From CAVRTM01 sp963724015 (lineage in GTDB: Bacteria > Actinomycetota > Actinomycetes > Actinomycetales > Dermatophilaceae), in the NCBI GenBank assembly GCA_963724015.1, contig CAVRTM010000017.1, positions 1 through 64,000 on the forward strand: 64,000 nucleotides of DNA, in the 5' to 3' direction. Under the pieces are notes generated by a model that was given only the letters and a program-made list of their open reading frames with translations, made no database searches and was not told the origin of the DNA. This document shows, in pieces, positions 35,073 to 43,775 of the stretch. Made by a program: the position numbers and the translations under genes. Position 1 is the stretch's first letter, and every line of letters begins with the position of its first letter.

Positions 35073-35699
35073 ATGACCGCGACCCCGCGCCGAGCGCTGA
35101 TCATCGTCGACGTGCAGAACGACTTCTGCGAGGGCGGCTCCCTGGCCGTCGCCGGCGGCGCCGACGTCGCCCGGGCCATCAGCCGGTACGTCGAGGCCGC
35201 CGAGGGCCGGTACGCCGCGATCGCGGCCAGCACGGACTGGCACGAGGACCCGGGAGCCCACTTCTCCGACTCCCCCGACTACGTCGACAGCTGGCCGGTG
35301 CACTGCCGGATCGGCACGGACGGCGCGCTCATCCACCCTGACGCCGAGCCGGCCTTCGAGCACGTGCAGGCCGTCTTCCGCAAGGGCGTGCACCAGGCGG
35401 CGTACAGCGGCTTCGAGGGGGTCACGCCCGAGGGCGACCGGCAGGTGCCGCTCGCGGACTGGCTGCGCGAACGGGCGATCGAGGACGTCGACGTCGTCGG
35501 CATCGCCACGGACCACTGCGTGCGCGCCACCGCCCTGGACGCCGCCGCCGAGGGCTTCGGCACGACGGTCCTGCTGGGCCTCACCGCCGGGGTCGCCCGC
35601 GAGAGCACCGACCGCGCCCTGGCACAGCTGCGTGAGGCCGGCGTCGAGCTGGACGGCGAGCCGTACGTCGGTGGAGCGCCCGGCGTCGCCGGGGACTGA
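35073..35699 (+). CDS. pncA: Nicotinamidase (isochorismatase family)
   Basis: 208 residues. It hydrolyses nicotinamide to nicotinate, feeding PncB. The catalytic triad is visible: Asp in IIVDVQNDFCEGGSL, Lys in FRKGVH, and Cys in IATDHCVRATALDA. STDWHEDPGAHF gives the Asp/His metal ligands. The ATG at 35073 is clear. It is intact. Confidence 0.93.
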   Translation: MTATPRRALIIVDVQNDFCEGGSLAVAGGADVARAISRYVEAAEGRYAAIAASTDWHEDPGAHFSDSPDYVDSWPVHCRIGTDGALIHPDAEPAFEHVQAVFRKGVHQAAYSGFEGVTPEGDRQVPLADWLRERAIEDVDVVGIATDHCVRATALDAAAEGFGTTVLLGLTAGVARESTDRALAQLREAGVELDGEPYVGGAPGVAGD

Positions 35700-35748
35700 C
35701 CCTGGGGCGGGTCGATCCCCGGCGACGACCAGGGGCGGGGGCAGGGGT

Positions 35749-37692
35749 CTAGTGGCGGCCGCCCTCGGCGGCGCCGACGACCTGGACCGGGACACCGCCG
35801 GCGGTGAGCCTCCAGTCGTGCGTGGCGAAGGTCGAGGCGTCGATCTTGCCGGCCGCGGTGACCCAGTCGATGATCAGCTGGCGGATCTCCACCTGGGCGT
35901 TGTAGAGCACCGGCGCGGTCTTGACGCCGGGGAAGTTGCCGCCGCCGGACTGGCGGTAGTTGTTGATGGCGATCACGAACGACTGGCCCGCGGTGACCGG
36001 GGCCCCACCGTAGGTGAGGTTCTTGATCCGCGAGCCCGGCGCCTGCTCGATGTCGATGTCGTAGGCCAGCGGCGCGTCCAGGCCGCCCATGATGTCGTAG
36101 TTGTAGTCCGGGGTGCCGGTGGGGGCGGTGGCCGTGACCGCGTTGGTCACGGCGTCGGGGGCGTAGGGGCCGGTCCCCTCCACCTGCTTGAAGTAGTAGG
36201 CCGACCACTCCAGGTAGGCCAGCACCTCGGCGCCGGTCATCCTGATGCCCAGCAGGGTGTTGTCGAAGACGTAGAGGCCGGCGACGTCACGCACCGTCAC
36301 GTCGCCCGCGGGGATGGCGGCGTCGCGGTTGAACGGCGCGGCGATCGACAGCACCGGGGTGGAGGCGTCGGCGGTGCCGGCCAAGGCCTTCTTCACGGCC
36401 TGTGCCTGGACGACGTTGATGAAGTCCATCGCTGCCGTGTCCTCGAAGCGCGAGGTGGCGGCCGACATGGCGGTGACGTTGGTGCCGATGACGGAGTTGA
36501 CGTACTGGCGCACGACGCTGTGGTCCCTGGCCAGCAGCCTGGCCACCGCCCGGTCCTCGGGCACGGTGTTGGCGTTGAGCAGGTGGGCGTGGGCCGTGTC
36601 GACCCTCCAGCGGCCGTGCTCCTGCACCAGGTCGAGGTCCATCACCGTGAGGCGCATGCCCCACTTCAGCGGCTCGGAGAGCAGGACCTTGCGGCCGGTC
36701 TTCTCGTTGGCGACGAACAGCTCGGGGATCTCCTCGTGGGCGTGCCCGACGAGGATGGCGTCGATGTCCGGGACCTGTTGTGCCAGAAGGGTGCTGGCGT
36801 TCTCGGGGTAGGGAAGTGCGTCGCCGTACGAGGAGGACGTCTTGGACCCCGAGTGGCAGGACACGATGACGACGTCGGCGCCGGCGCGCTTGAGGCGCGG
36901 CACGTAGGTCCTGGCCTGCTCGACGATCCCGGGGAAGCGCACCTTGCCCTCGACGTTGTCGCGGTCCCAGATGGCGACCCCTGGGGTGACGAGCCCGAGG
37001 ATGCCGACGAGCACGTCCTTGCCGTGCGGGGTGCGGACGCGCTTGATCACATAGGGCGGGAACGTCGGCGCACCGGTCTTCCAGTCCACCGCGTTGGCGC
37101 CCAGCAGCGGGAAGCGCAGCTGGCGCTGGAACGCACGCAGCGTGTCCAGGCCGTAGTTGAACTCGTGGTTGCCGAGGGCCGCGGCGTCGTAGCCGATCGC
37201 GTTCATGGCGGCGGCCATCGGGTGGATGTGCCCCTTGGTGATGGGGTCGATCTTGGCGTAGTAGTAGCTCAGCGGCGTGCCCTGGATCGTGTCACCGGCG
37301 TCCAGTGTCAGGCAGCTGGCGGCGCCACGCTCCTGGCGCATCAGCGTGATCAGGGTCGAGACCTTGGCCAGGCCCACGTCGTTGGCCGCACTGTCGGTGT
37401 ATTCGGCATCCTTGAAGTAGTCCCAGTTCAGGACGTTGCCATGGGTGTCGCTCGTGCCGAGGACGGTCAGGCGGAAGGACTTCCCCCGGGCCTTGCCGCC
37501 CCCACGGTGGTCGCGCCCGTGCGCACCGGCGGGTGCCGCGCCTGCCACCGCCGCCGCGCCCACACCGCCGACCGCCGCCATCGCCAGCAGCTGCCGGCGT
37601 GATGCCGTCGCGGCTGCCGCCTCGGCCGCCCCCGCCTCGGATGCGCCCCTGGCGCCCCTGCCTCGAATGTCCTGCACGCGTGCCTCCCACAT
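35749..37692 (-). CDS. 5'-nucleotidase / 2',3'-cyclic phosphodiesterase family, Tat-exported
   Basis: 647 residues. The N-terminus has a twin-arginine signal (ASRRQLLAMAAVGGVGAAAVAG), unusually preceded by about 30 residues. The metallophosphatase domain (about 80-330) has GTSDTHGNVLNWD, LDAGDTIQGTPLS, LGNHEFNYG, VSCHSGSK and VGHAHEEIP, the metal-binding set. The 5'-nucleotidase C-terminal domain (about 370-600) has SFVIAINNYRQSGGG. It likely dephosphorylates nucleotides or sugar nucleotides outside the membrane, for phosphate or nucleoside scavenging. It is intact and convergent with pncA. ATG 37692 keeps the Arg pair near residue 32. Confidence 0.9.
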   Translation of the reverse strand: MWEARVQDIRGRGARGASEAGAAEAAAATASRRQLLAMAAVGGVGAAAVAGAAPAGAHGRDHRGGGKARGKSFRLTVLGTSDTHGNVLNWDYFKDAEYTDSAANDVGLAKVSTLITLMRQERGAASCLTLDAGDTIQGTPLSYYYAKIDPITKGHIHPMAAAMNAIGYDAAALGNHEFNYGLDTLRAFQRQLRFPLLGANAVDWKTGAPTFPPYVIKRVRTPHGKDVLVGILGLVTPGVAIWDRDNVEGKVRFPGIVEQARTYVPRLKRAGADVVIVSCHSGSKTSSSYGDALPYPENASTLLAQQVPDIDAILVGHAHEEIPELFVANEKTGRKVLLSEPLKWGMRLTVMDLDLVQEHGRWRVDTAHAHLLNANTVPEDRAVARLLARDHSVVRQYVNSVIGTNVTAMSAATSRFEDTAAMDFINVVQAQAVKKALAGTADASTPVLSIAAPFNRDAAIPAGDVTVRDVAGLYVFDNTLLGIRMTGAEVLAYLEWSAYYFKQVEGTGPYAPDAVTNAVTATAPTGTPDYNYDIMGGLDAPLAYDIDIEQAPGSRIKNLTYGGAPVTAGQSFVIAINNYRQSGGGNFPGVKTAPVLYNAQVEIRQLIIDWVTAAGKIDASTFATHDWRLTAGGVPVQVVGAAEGGRH

Positions 37693-37791
37693 CGATCCAC
37701 CGGTGTCTGCCGCACCACGGCGCGGCGGCTCGTGTGAGCCCTGCGGCAGAGTAACCGCAGGGGACGACACCGCCGGGGTACGACGGGTGAC

Positions 37792-37832
37792 CGCCTCGTG
37801 TCGCCCGCGCGGCCGGCGGGCGACACGAGGCG
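37792..37832 (-). terminator. Perfect 17-bp hairpin after hmgA
   Basis: CGCCTCGTGTCGCCCGC pairs perfectly with its complement across a 7-nt loop. It begins 13 bp beyond the hmgA stop on the minus strand. A second 6-bp hairpin (CTGCGG/CCGCAG, 37741-37760) lies beyond it. It is a strong intrinsic-type stem lacking a clear U-run. Confidence 0.7.
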
Positions 37833-37844
37833 AGGCGGAGCAGC

Positions 37845-39088
37845 TCAGCTCTGCTGGCCCGTCCGGCCACCGGCCCACGACCACGCGTAGCGGCCGTCGT
37901 CGACCGCACGCCCTGCCTCGCCGAGCTCGAGCGGGCGGAAGGTGTCCACCATGACGGCGAGCTCGTCGAAGTACTCCACCCCGATCGACCGCTCGTAGGC
38001 GCCGGGCTGCGGTCCGTGCGCGTGGCCGCCGGGGTGCAGCGAGACCGACCCCTTGCCGATGCCGGAGCCCTTGCGCGCCTCGTAGTCGCCGTCGACGTAG
38101 AACATGACCTCGTCGCTGTCGACGTTGGAGTGGTAGTAGGGCACCGGGATCGACAGCGGGTGGTAGTCCACCTTGCGCGGCACGAAGTTGCAGATGACGA
38201 AGTCCGGCGCCCTCGAACACCTGGTGCACCGGCGGCGGCTGGTGCACCCGGCCGGTGATCGGCTCGAAGTCGCGCACGTTGAAGGCGTAGGGGTAGAGGC
38301 AGCCGTCCCAGCCCACGACGTCCAGCGGGTGGTGCGCCGAGGTGTGGACGCTGCCGACGATCCCCGACGGCCCGTTGCCGCGGTGCTTGAGGAAGACCTC
38401 CGTCGGCACGTCGGCCGCCGCACCGACGTCCTCGGCCAGCAGCGTGGCCGCGGGCACCCGCAGGTCGCGCTCGCAGTACGGCGCGTGCTCCAGCAGCTGG
38501 CCGAACCGGCTGAGGTAGCGCCGGGGTGGGCTGATGTGGGAGTTGGCCTCGATGCAGTAGGCCCGCAGCGGCACGCTGCCCTCGGCGACCTTGGGGATCC
38601 ACCGGTGCGTGGTGGCCCGCGGGATGACGAGGTAGTCGCCGTGCGCGACGTCGAACGCACCGAACACCGTCTCGACCCGCGCCTCACCGCGCTCGACGTA
38701 GACGCACTCGTCGCCGATCGCGTTGCGGTAGAACGGGGCTCGGCGAGTCGGCGACCACGTAGGAGATGCGCACGTCGGCGTTGGCCAGCACCAGCCGCCG
38801 TCCCGTCACGACGTCGACCCCACGGATGGAGTCCTCGTCGGGGAACAGGTCGTGCAGCGACAGGTGCCTGGGCAGCAGCGGGTGGTTCGGGGTGGTGGAC
38901 AGGTCGGGCAGCTCCCAGGCGCGGGCGCCGACGATCGCGGACGGCAGGCCGCGGTGGTAGAGCAGCGAGGAGTCGGAGGAGAACCCCTCCTCGCCCATCA
39001 GCTCCTCGTAGTACAGCCCGCCCTCGGGCGTGCGGTGCTGCGTGTGCCGCTTGGGCGGGACGTGCCCGATCCGCTGGTAGTGCGCCAT
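37845..39088 (-). CDS. hmgA: Homogentisate 1,2-dioxygenase (two frameshifts)
   Basis: About 415 residues. An Fe(II) ring-cleaving enzyme turning homogentisate into maleylacetoacetate in tyrosine/phenylalanine breakdown. GHVPPKRHTQHR is the family start, SVHTSAHHPLDVVGWDG is central, PRKVDYHPLSIPVPYYHSNVD holds the metal-binding His/Glu region, and GSVSLHPGGHAHGPQPGAYE holds further ligands. Two breaks occur, near 38735 and 38215, with good continuity on each side. It is divergent from the uncharacterised gene and fahA (78-bp gap), so both operons may share a control region. Confidence 0.92.
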
Positions 39089-39166
39089 GCCGCTCCCGGT
39101 CCGTCGTGCGTCCGCTCAGCGGACGCAGGTGTCACTGTCAACCCAGCGTCCAGTAGCCTGCCGGTC

Positions 39167-40043
39167 ATGTCAATGACGCCGCAGGACCCGCCCCCCGCGC
39201 GCGCGGCGGACCCGGCCGAACGGGCGCTCTTCCGCCGCCTGGTCGACGACGCCGCGGTCTTCCCTCCGGGCCTGGCTCCCCTGCCCCGCGCCGTGGAGGA
39301 GCACCTGGCCCGCCGGTCGGAGCCGTGGGCCGACCTGGTCGGCCCGCTCCTCGTGCCCGCCGCCGCGGCCCCCGAGCTGCTGGCCGTCCCCCGGGCCGCG
39401 CCGCTGGACGTCGCGCTCGTGGCCCGGCCGGGCACCGCCCTCGACGTGGTGGAGCGGGCCCTCGACCAGCTCGGCCGCGACGCCACGCTGACCGTGGTGG
39501 GCGCCGAGATCGCGTGGTCCAGCGAGTGGGCCGGGTCGCTGGGCTGGGGCCTGCCCGTGTCCGTGGAGGTGCCGCGCGGGCCCGACCTCGTCGCCGCGCT
39601 GGAGGACATCCGGGACCACACGGCCGGCAGGAGCCCGCTGCAGGCCAAGATGCGCACGGGCGCCACCGACGCGCTGCCGGTCCCGGACGCGACCGAGCTG
39701 GCCACGTTCCTGCGCACCTGCGTCGACATGGAGCTGGGGTTCAAGCTCACCGGTGGCCTGCACCGCGCCGTCGCGCACACCACCGCCGAGGGCGAGCGCC
39801 AGCACGGGTTCCTCAACGTCCTCTGCGCCACCCGCTGGGCGCTGGCCCACGCCGCAGAGGTGCCCGAGCTGGCGGCCCTGCTGGAGCAACGGGACCCGGC
39901 GCCACTGCTGGACATCCTCACCCGCATGAGCGCGGCCGACGCCAGCGTCGTCCGCGCCTTCTTCACGGCGTACGGCTGCTGCGGGGTCACGGACCCCGTC
40001 GCACGACCTGTCGACGCTGGGCCTGATCAAGGAGACCGCATGA
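39167..40043 (+). CDS. Conserved protein of unknown function, homogentisate operon
   Basis: About 290 residues. I recognise conserved patches but no named family: RLVDDAAVFPPGLAPLPRAVE at the N-terminus, AKMRTG in the middle, then ELGFKLTGGLHRAV and HGFLNVLCATRWAL. The repeated KxRTG and FKxTxGLH pattern with alternating strands and helices suggests a TIM-barrel-like enzyme with a phosphate- or acid-binding Lys. No signal peptide or membrane helix. A break near 40000 restores the C-terminal SDLSTLGLIKETA-like tail, and its stop then overlaps the fahA start (ATGA). The coupling ties it to fumarylacetoacetate metabolism. A maleylacetoacetate-isomerising or related step is possible but untested. 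Confidence 0.75.
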
Positions 40044-41270
40044 GCACCAGCTGGCTCGACCTGCCCGCGGACCACCCCTTCGGCCTGGCCGCGCTGCCGT
40101 ACGGCGTGTTCTCCACCGACGACCCGGACCTGCGCCGGGTCGGCGTCCGCGATCGGCGACCACGTGCTGGACGCGGGCGTCGCCGCGGAGCACGCCGGCA
40201 TGGAGTCCGGCACCAGCTGGACCCAGCCGAGCCTGAACGACTTCCTGCTCGCGCGGCCCGCACGCCTGGGCCGCGGCCCGCCGGTGGCTCGTCGAGCGTG
40301 CTCAGCGACCCCGCCCACCGCGACGCGGTCGAACCGCACCTGCTGCCGCTGTCGGCGGTGACGATGCACCTGCCGTTCGAGGTGGCCGACTACGTCGACT
40401 TCTACGCCAGCGAGCAGCACGCCACCAACGTGGGCCGGATCTTCCGCCCCGACGGCGAGGCGCTGACGCCCGAACTGGAAGCACCTGCCCATCGGCTACC
40501 ACGGCCGCGCCGGCACCGTGGTGGTGAGCGGCACCGACGTCGTCCGGCCCACCGGTCAGCGCAAGGCGCCCGCCGACGCGGCGCCGGTGTTCGGCCCCAG
40601 CGTGCGGCTCGACATCGAGGCCGAGCTCGGCTTCGTCGTCGGCGGCGCGACCCCGATCGGCACCCGGGTGGGAGTCGACGAGGCCGACGACCACCTCTTC
40701 GGGGTGGTGCTGCTCAACGACTGGAGCGCGCGCGACATCCAGGCCTGGGAGTACGTCCCGCTCGGCCCGTTCCTCGGCAAGTCCTTCTGCACCAGCATCT
40801 CCGCGTGGGTGCTGCCGATGGAGGCCCTGCACGACGCCCGCGTCGCCCTGCCCGGCCAGGACCCCGAGCCGCTGCCCTACCTGCGCGGCGCGGACGACGC
40901 GGCGACGTACGGCCTCGACGTCCACTGCGAGGTGCGGCTCAACGGCACGCTCATCTCGACGCCGGACTACGCGGGGATGTACTGGTCGCCCACGCAGATG
41001 CTGGCCCACCTCAGCGTCAACGGCGCCAGCCTGCGCGACGGCGACCTGTTCGGGTCGGGGACCATCAGCGGCGCCGACCCCGGCACGCGCGGGTCGCTGC
41101 TCGAGCTGACCTGGAACGGTCAGGAGCCCCTGACCCTGGCGGACGGGTCGAGCCGGTCGTTCCTGCAGGACGGCGACACGGTGACGATCACCGGCTGGGC
41201 GCCGGGCCCGGACGGCGGCCGGGTCGCCCTCGGCGAGGTCACCGGCACGGTCGTGCCCGGACCCGCCTGA
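40040..41270 (+). CDS. fahA: Fumarylacetoacetase (three frameshifts)
   Basis: About 410 residues. It cleaves fumarylacetoacetate to fumarate and acetoacetate, the last step of tyrosine catabolism. The N-terminal SH3-like domain has MSTSWLDLPADHPFGLAALPYGVFS. The catalytic domain has IGYHGRAGTVVVSGTDV, FGPSVRLDIEAELGFVVGG (metal-binding Glu pair), LLNDWSARDIQAWEYVPLGPF (Asp, Lys/Gln region) and GDLFGSGTISG. Breaks occur near 40150, 40275 and 40485. The 3' half is continuous to 41270. It overlaps the preceding gene by four bases. Confidence 0.93.
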
Positions 41271-41373
41271 GCCCGGCTACCGACGGACACCGAGCTTGCC
41301 GGGCCGCACTCATGACGCCGGTTTCGCGCCGCCATGACGTGCCCGCTCCACGCAGCGGGATCGGTCCAGCCCA

Positions 41374-42702
41374 TCACGCGCTGAGCAGGCGGTCGTGGAA
41401 GCGCCCCTCGAGGAGAGAGGGTCCACGGCTGCGTGCGGCTGGTGGCCTCTGGACGGGATGCGGCCTGCCGGCTGGGTGGGGTGGCGTCGGGCTGGTGTAG
41501 TGGTGGCCGGTGGGCGTGCGGGTGCGCACGTGCCCGGCGGTGGTGGCGTGGGCGTGCCAGCCAGGGGCCTCCTTGGCCAGGTTGCATGCGGCGCACAGGC
41601 CCTGCGCGTTGGTCGCGGCAGTGGGGCCGCCGTGGGCATGCCGGGTGGGGTGGTCGAGGTGGCGGATCGGGGCGTCGCACCAAGGGGTGCGGCAGCTCTG
41701 GTCGCGGGTGATCAGGAACCTGCGCAGGCCGCCGGTGAAGGTGCGGCGGGTGGAGTCCATGCCGACCAGGGCCCTCCCGGGTGGACGCGTGTAGAGCCGG
41801 CGGACCCACACGTCGGCGTCGGTGTCGGCCAGCCAGGTCCGGGCGAAGGGGGCCGGGACCGGCCCGTAGCCGTGGACCTGGGCCGGGGCCGGGTCGTGCC
41901 CGAGCAGGGCGGTGTCGCTCATCACGAGCTGGACCTCGACGGGAACCGCGGCGGCGCTGGCCTGCCCGGTGACCCGTTCGACCAGGGTGTCGGCCATGAT
42001 CTGGCCCCGGCCCCGCTGGTCGCCCGCCGAGCGCAGGGTGTCCGCGTGCCGACTCAGCGCGGCGTGCACCGCCACGCCCTGGGCGACCGGGAGCAGCCCG
42101 GTCAGGAACGTCATGGTGTCCGGTGCCGGGCGCAGGCTGACCCGCCGCTGGGTGACGGCGTGGGCGGCCCGGGCGCTGAAGGCGTGCGGGTCCAGCCGGT
42201 AGGCGATCCGGCGGGCCGCCTGCTCGATGCCGCGGTCACCGAGCCCGGCCAGGGCACCTGGGGCGGCCAGCTCGGCGTCGAGGGCCGCGCGGTCCTGCAG
42301 GGTCAGGCAGGCGCTCTCGCGCACGATCAGGGTGACCCGCCACTCGCTGAGCGCCCCGGCCGCGAAAGCGGCGGCGGTCTGCGGCATCTCGGCCAACGCC
42401 ACGGCAACCCCCAGATGCCGGGACCCTTTGGCTGGGCTGTCCCGGCGGGCCAGCGCCACCTGCGCCCCGACCCCGACACCGACCTCCCGGGCCGGCGCCC
42501 CGGCCGCAACCTGGGCGGCCCGCTGCGACGCGGCGAACGACAGCGTGATCCGGGCCTGCGCGGCCGCCGCCGCGGCCTTGAGCTCCTCCAGCGCCCGCAA
42601 CGCCTCGACCCGGTCGGCGTCTACGGAGGGGGCCAAGCGGCCGAGCGCGGCCACCCACCCACGGACGGCGTCCGTGCCGACTGCCCCATTGCCGTGGACC
42701 AT
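41374..42702 (-). CDS. Second 13E12/DUF222 family protein with HNH endonuclease
   Basis: 442 residues, paralogous in plan to the gene at 26.6 kb but clearly divergent. DUF222 fills residues 1-250 (VEALRALEELKAAAAAAQARI, VALAEMPQTAAAFAAGALSEW). The HNH segment is CRTPWCDAPIRHLDHPTRHA, then AATNAQGLCAACNLAKEAPGW, with the two Cys pairs and catalytic His. A LexA box lies at 42717-42732, 15 bp before the ATG at 42702. The C-terminal 50 residues are Pro/His-rich. Intact. Confidence 0.88.
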   Translation of the reverse strand: MVHGNGAVGTDAVRGWVAALGRLAPSVDADRVEALRALEELKAAAAAAQARITLSFAASQRAAQVAAGAPAREVGVGVGAQVALARRDSPAKGSRHLGVAVALAEMPQTAAAFAAGALSEWRVTLIVRESACLTLQDRAALDAELAAPGALAGLGDRGIEQAARRIAYRLDPHAFSARAAHAVTQRRVSLRPAPDTMTFLTGLLPVAQGVAVHAALSRHADTLRSAGDQRGRGQIMADTLVERVTGQASAAAVPVEVQLVMSDTALLGHDPAPAQVHGYGPVPAPFARTWLADTDADVWVRRLYTRPPGRALVGMDSTRRTFTGGLRRFLITRDQSCRTPWCDAPIRHLDHPTRHAHGGPTAATNAQGLCAACNLAKEAPGWHAHATTAGHVRTRTPTGHHYTSPTPPHPAGRPHPVQRPPAARSRGPSLLEGRFHDRLLSA

Positions 42703-42716
42703 GAGACCATGAGTAC

Positions 42717-42732
42717 TCGAACACCTGTTCGA
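42717..42732. promoter_or_regulatory. LexA SOS box upstream of the second 13E12 HNH gene
   Basis: TCGAACACCTGTTCGA matches TCGAAC-N4-GTTCGA perfectly, 15 bp before the HNH ATG (minus strand). It is positioned to block promoter access when LexA is intact. It is the same box type as at 27971. Confidence 0.8.
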
Positions 42733-42865
42733 TCGGAAGGCCCTGTGGAACGCGTGACATCGCGACGCGGGGCTCGGCCGCGGCGCGGGGCTTGGCCGTG
42801 ACGCCTGGCGCGCGGCTCCATGGTGGCGCGCCGCTCAGCTGTGCGCCGCTCAGCCGTGGCGGCGC

Positions 42866-43687
42866 TCAGCTGTGGCGGCGCGGTTGCTGGCCGAGGACGA
42901 CGTTGGTGCGCGCCCGCCTTGTCGTGCAGGGCCTGGCGGCGCTCGTCCCACAGCGGCCAGAGCGAGTCCAGGATCGTGAAGAGGCTGCCGAGGATGCCGA
43001 CGACCGGCAGCAGCCCGACGATGCTGCCGGCCTCCTTGACGAAGGTCCGCCGCAGCACCGCGGGCAGCGGCGGCGGGCCGGGGCGCTCCCGCAGCCGCAC
43101 GCTGATCCCCACGAGGCGGCGGCCCGGCGTGGTGCCGTGCCAGGTGAGCAGCACGACCTCGTAGGCGAAGTAGATGACGATGCTGGCCAGGCTGACCGGC
43201 AGCAGGGCGGAGGCCAGCTCGAGGGGGGCGGGCGGCGGCGTGCCACCGCTCTGCGCTGCGTCGATGCTGGCGCGGAAGAAGTCGGACATGATCGCCGGCG
43301 GCATGGGTGAGCGCCGGGAACGTCACCAGCGCGGTGATCACCGCGCAGATCAGCCCGTCGACGATCCGGGCGGCGACTCGCCGCCACCAGCCGGAGAGGA
43401 GGACGCCGTCGGGGGTGGTCGGCTGCGGGCGGCCGAGCTGGACGCCCTGCCACGGTGGGGCGCCGGGCGGCTGCTGCCCGTGCTGTCGCCTGCCCGTCGT
43501 GCTGCCCCTGCCGGCCCTGGCTGCCGTACGGCGCGGTGCTGGCGAGGTCCTGGGCCGCCCCGATGCCGGACTGGTCCACCGTGGGTGACTTCCGGGGCGC
43601 GACGTGGCTGGTCCACACCACGCCGTCCCAGTAGCGCAGCAGGTCGGCGTCGTTCGGGTCGTCGTACCACCCGGAGGGCTGTGTCAT
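42866..43687 (-). CDS. DUF2510-RDD family membrane protein (frameshifted)
   Basis: About 270 residues. The N-terminal GWYDDPNDADLLRYWDGVVWT is the DUF2510 motif. A Gln/Pro-rich linker precedes the RDD domain: WWRRVAARIVDGLICAVITALV (Arg, Asp), IYFAYEVVLLTWHGTTPGRRLVGI (the TPG-K/R signature) and LWPLWDERRQALHDKAG. Breaks occur near 43485, 43310 and 42905. Two to four membrane helices are present. The function is unknown, and RDD proteins are sometimes linked to ion transport. Its start lies 88 bp from the divergent APC permease. Confidence 0.78.
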   Translation of the reverse strand: MTQPSGWYDDPNDADLLRYWDGVVWTSHVAPRKSPTVDQSGIGAAQDLASTAPYGSQGRQGQHDGQATARAAAARRPTVAGRPARPPAADHPRRRPPLRLVAASRRPDRRRADLRGDHRAGDVPGAHPCRRRSCPTSSAPASTQRRAVARRRPPPSSWPPPCCRSAWPASSSTSPTRSCCSPGTAPRRAAASWGSACGCGSAPARRRCPRCCGGPSSRRPAASSGCCRSSASSAASSRSWTRSGRCGTSAARPCTTRRARTNVVLGQQPRRHS

Positions 43688-43775
43688 GCGCCCAGCCTTT
43701 CACGGCCCGCGGACCGCCGCCACGCACCGTGGTCTCGGGAGGTCGCCCGGCCCGCGCGGCGATACCGTCGTCTCC

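Noticed and set aside
35632..37602. Long open frames antisense to the 5'-nucleotidase and other GC-rich genes
   Set aside because: They mirror the codon bias of the real gene and contain no family motif.
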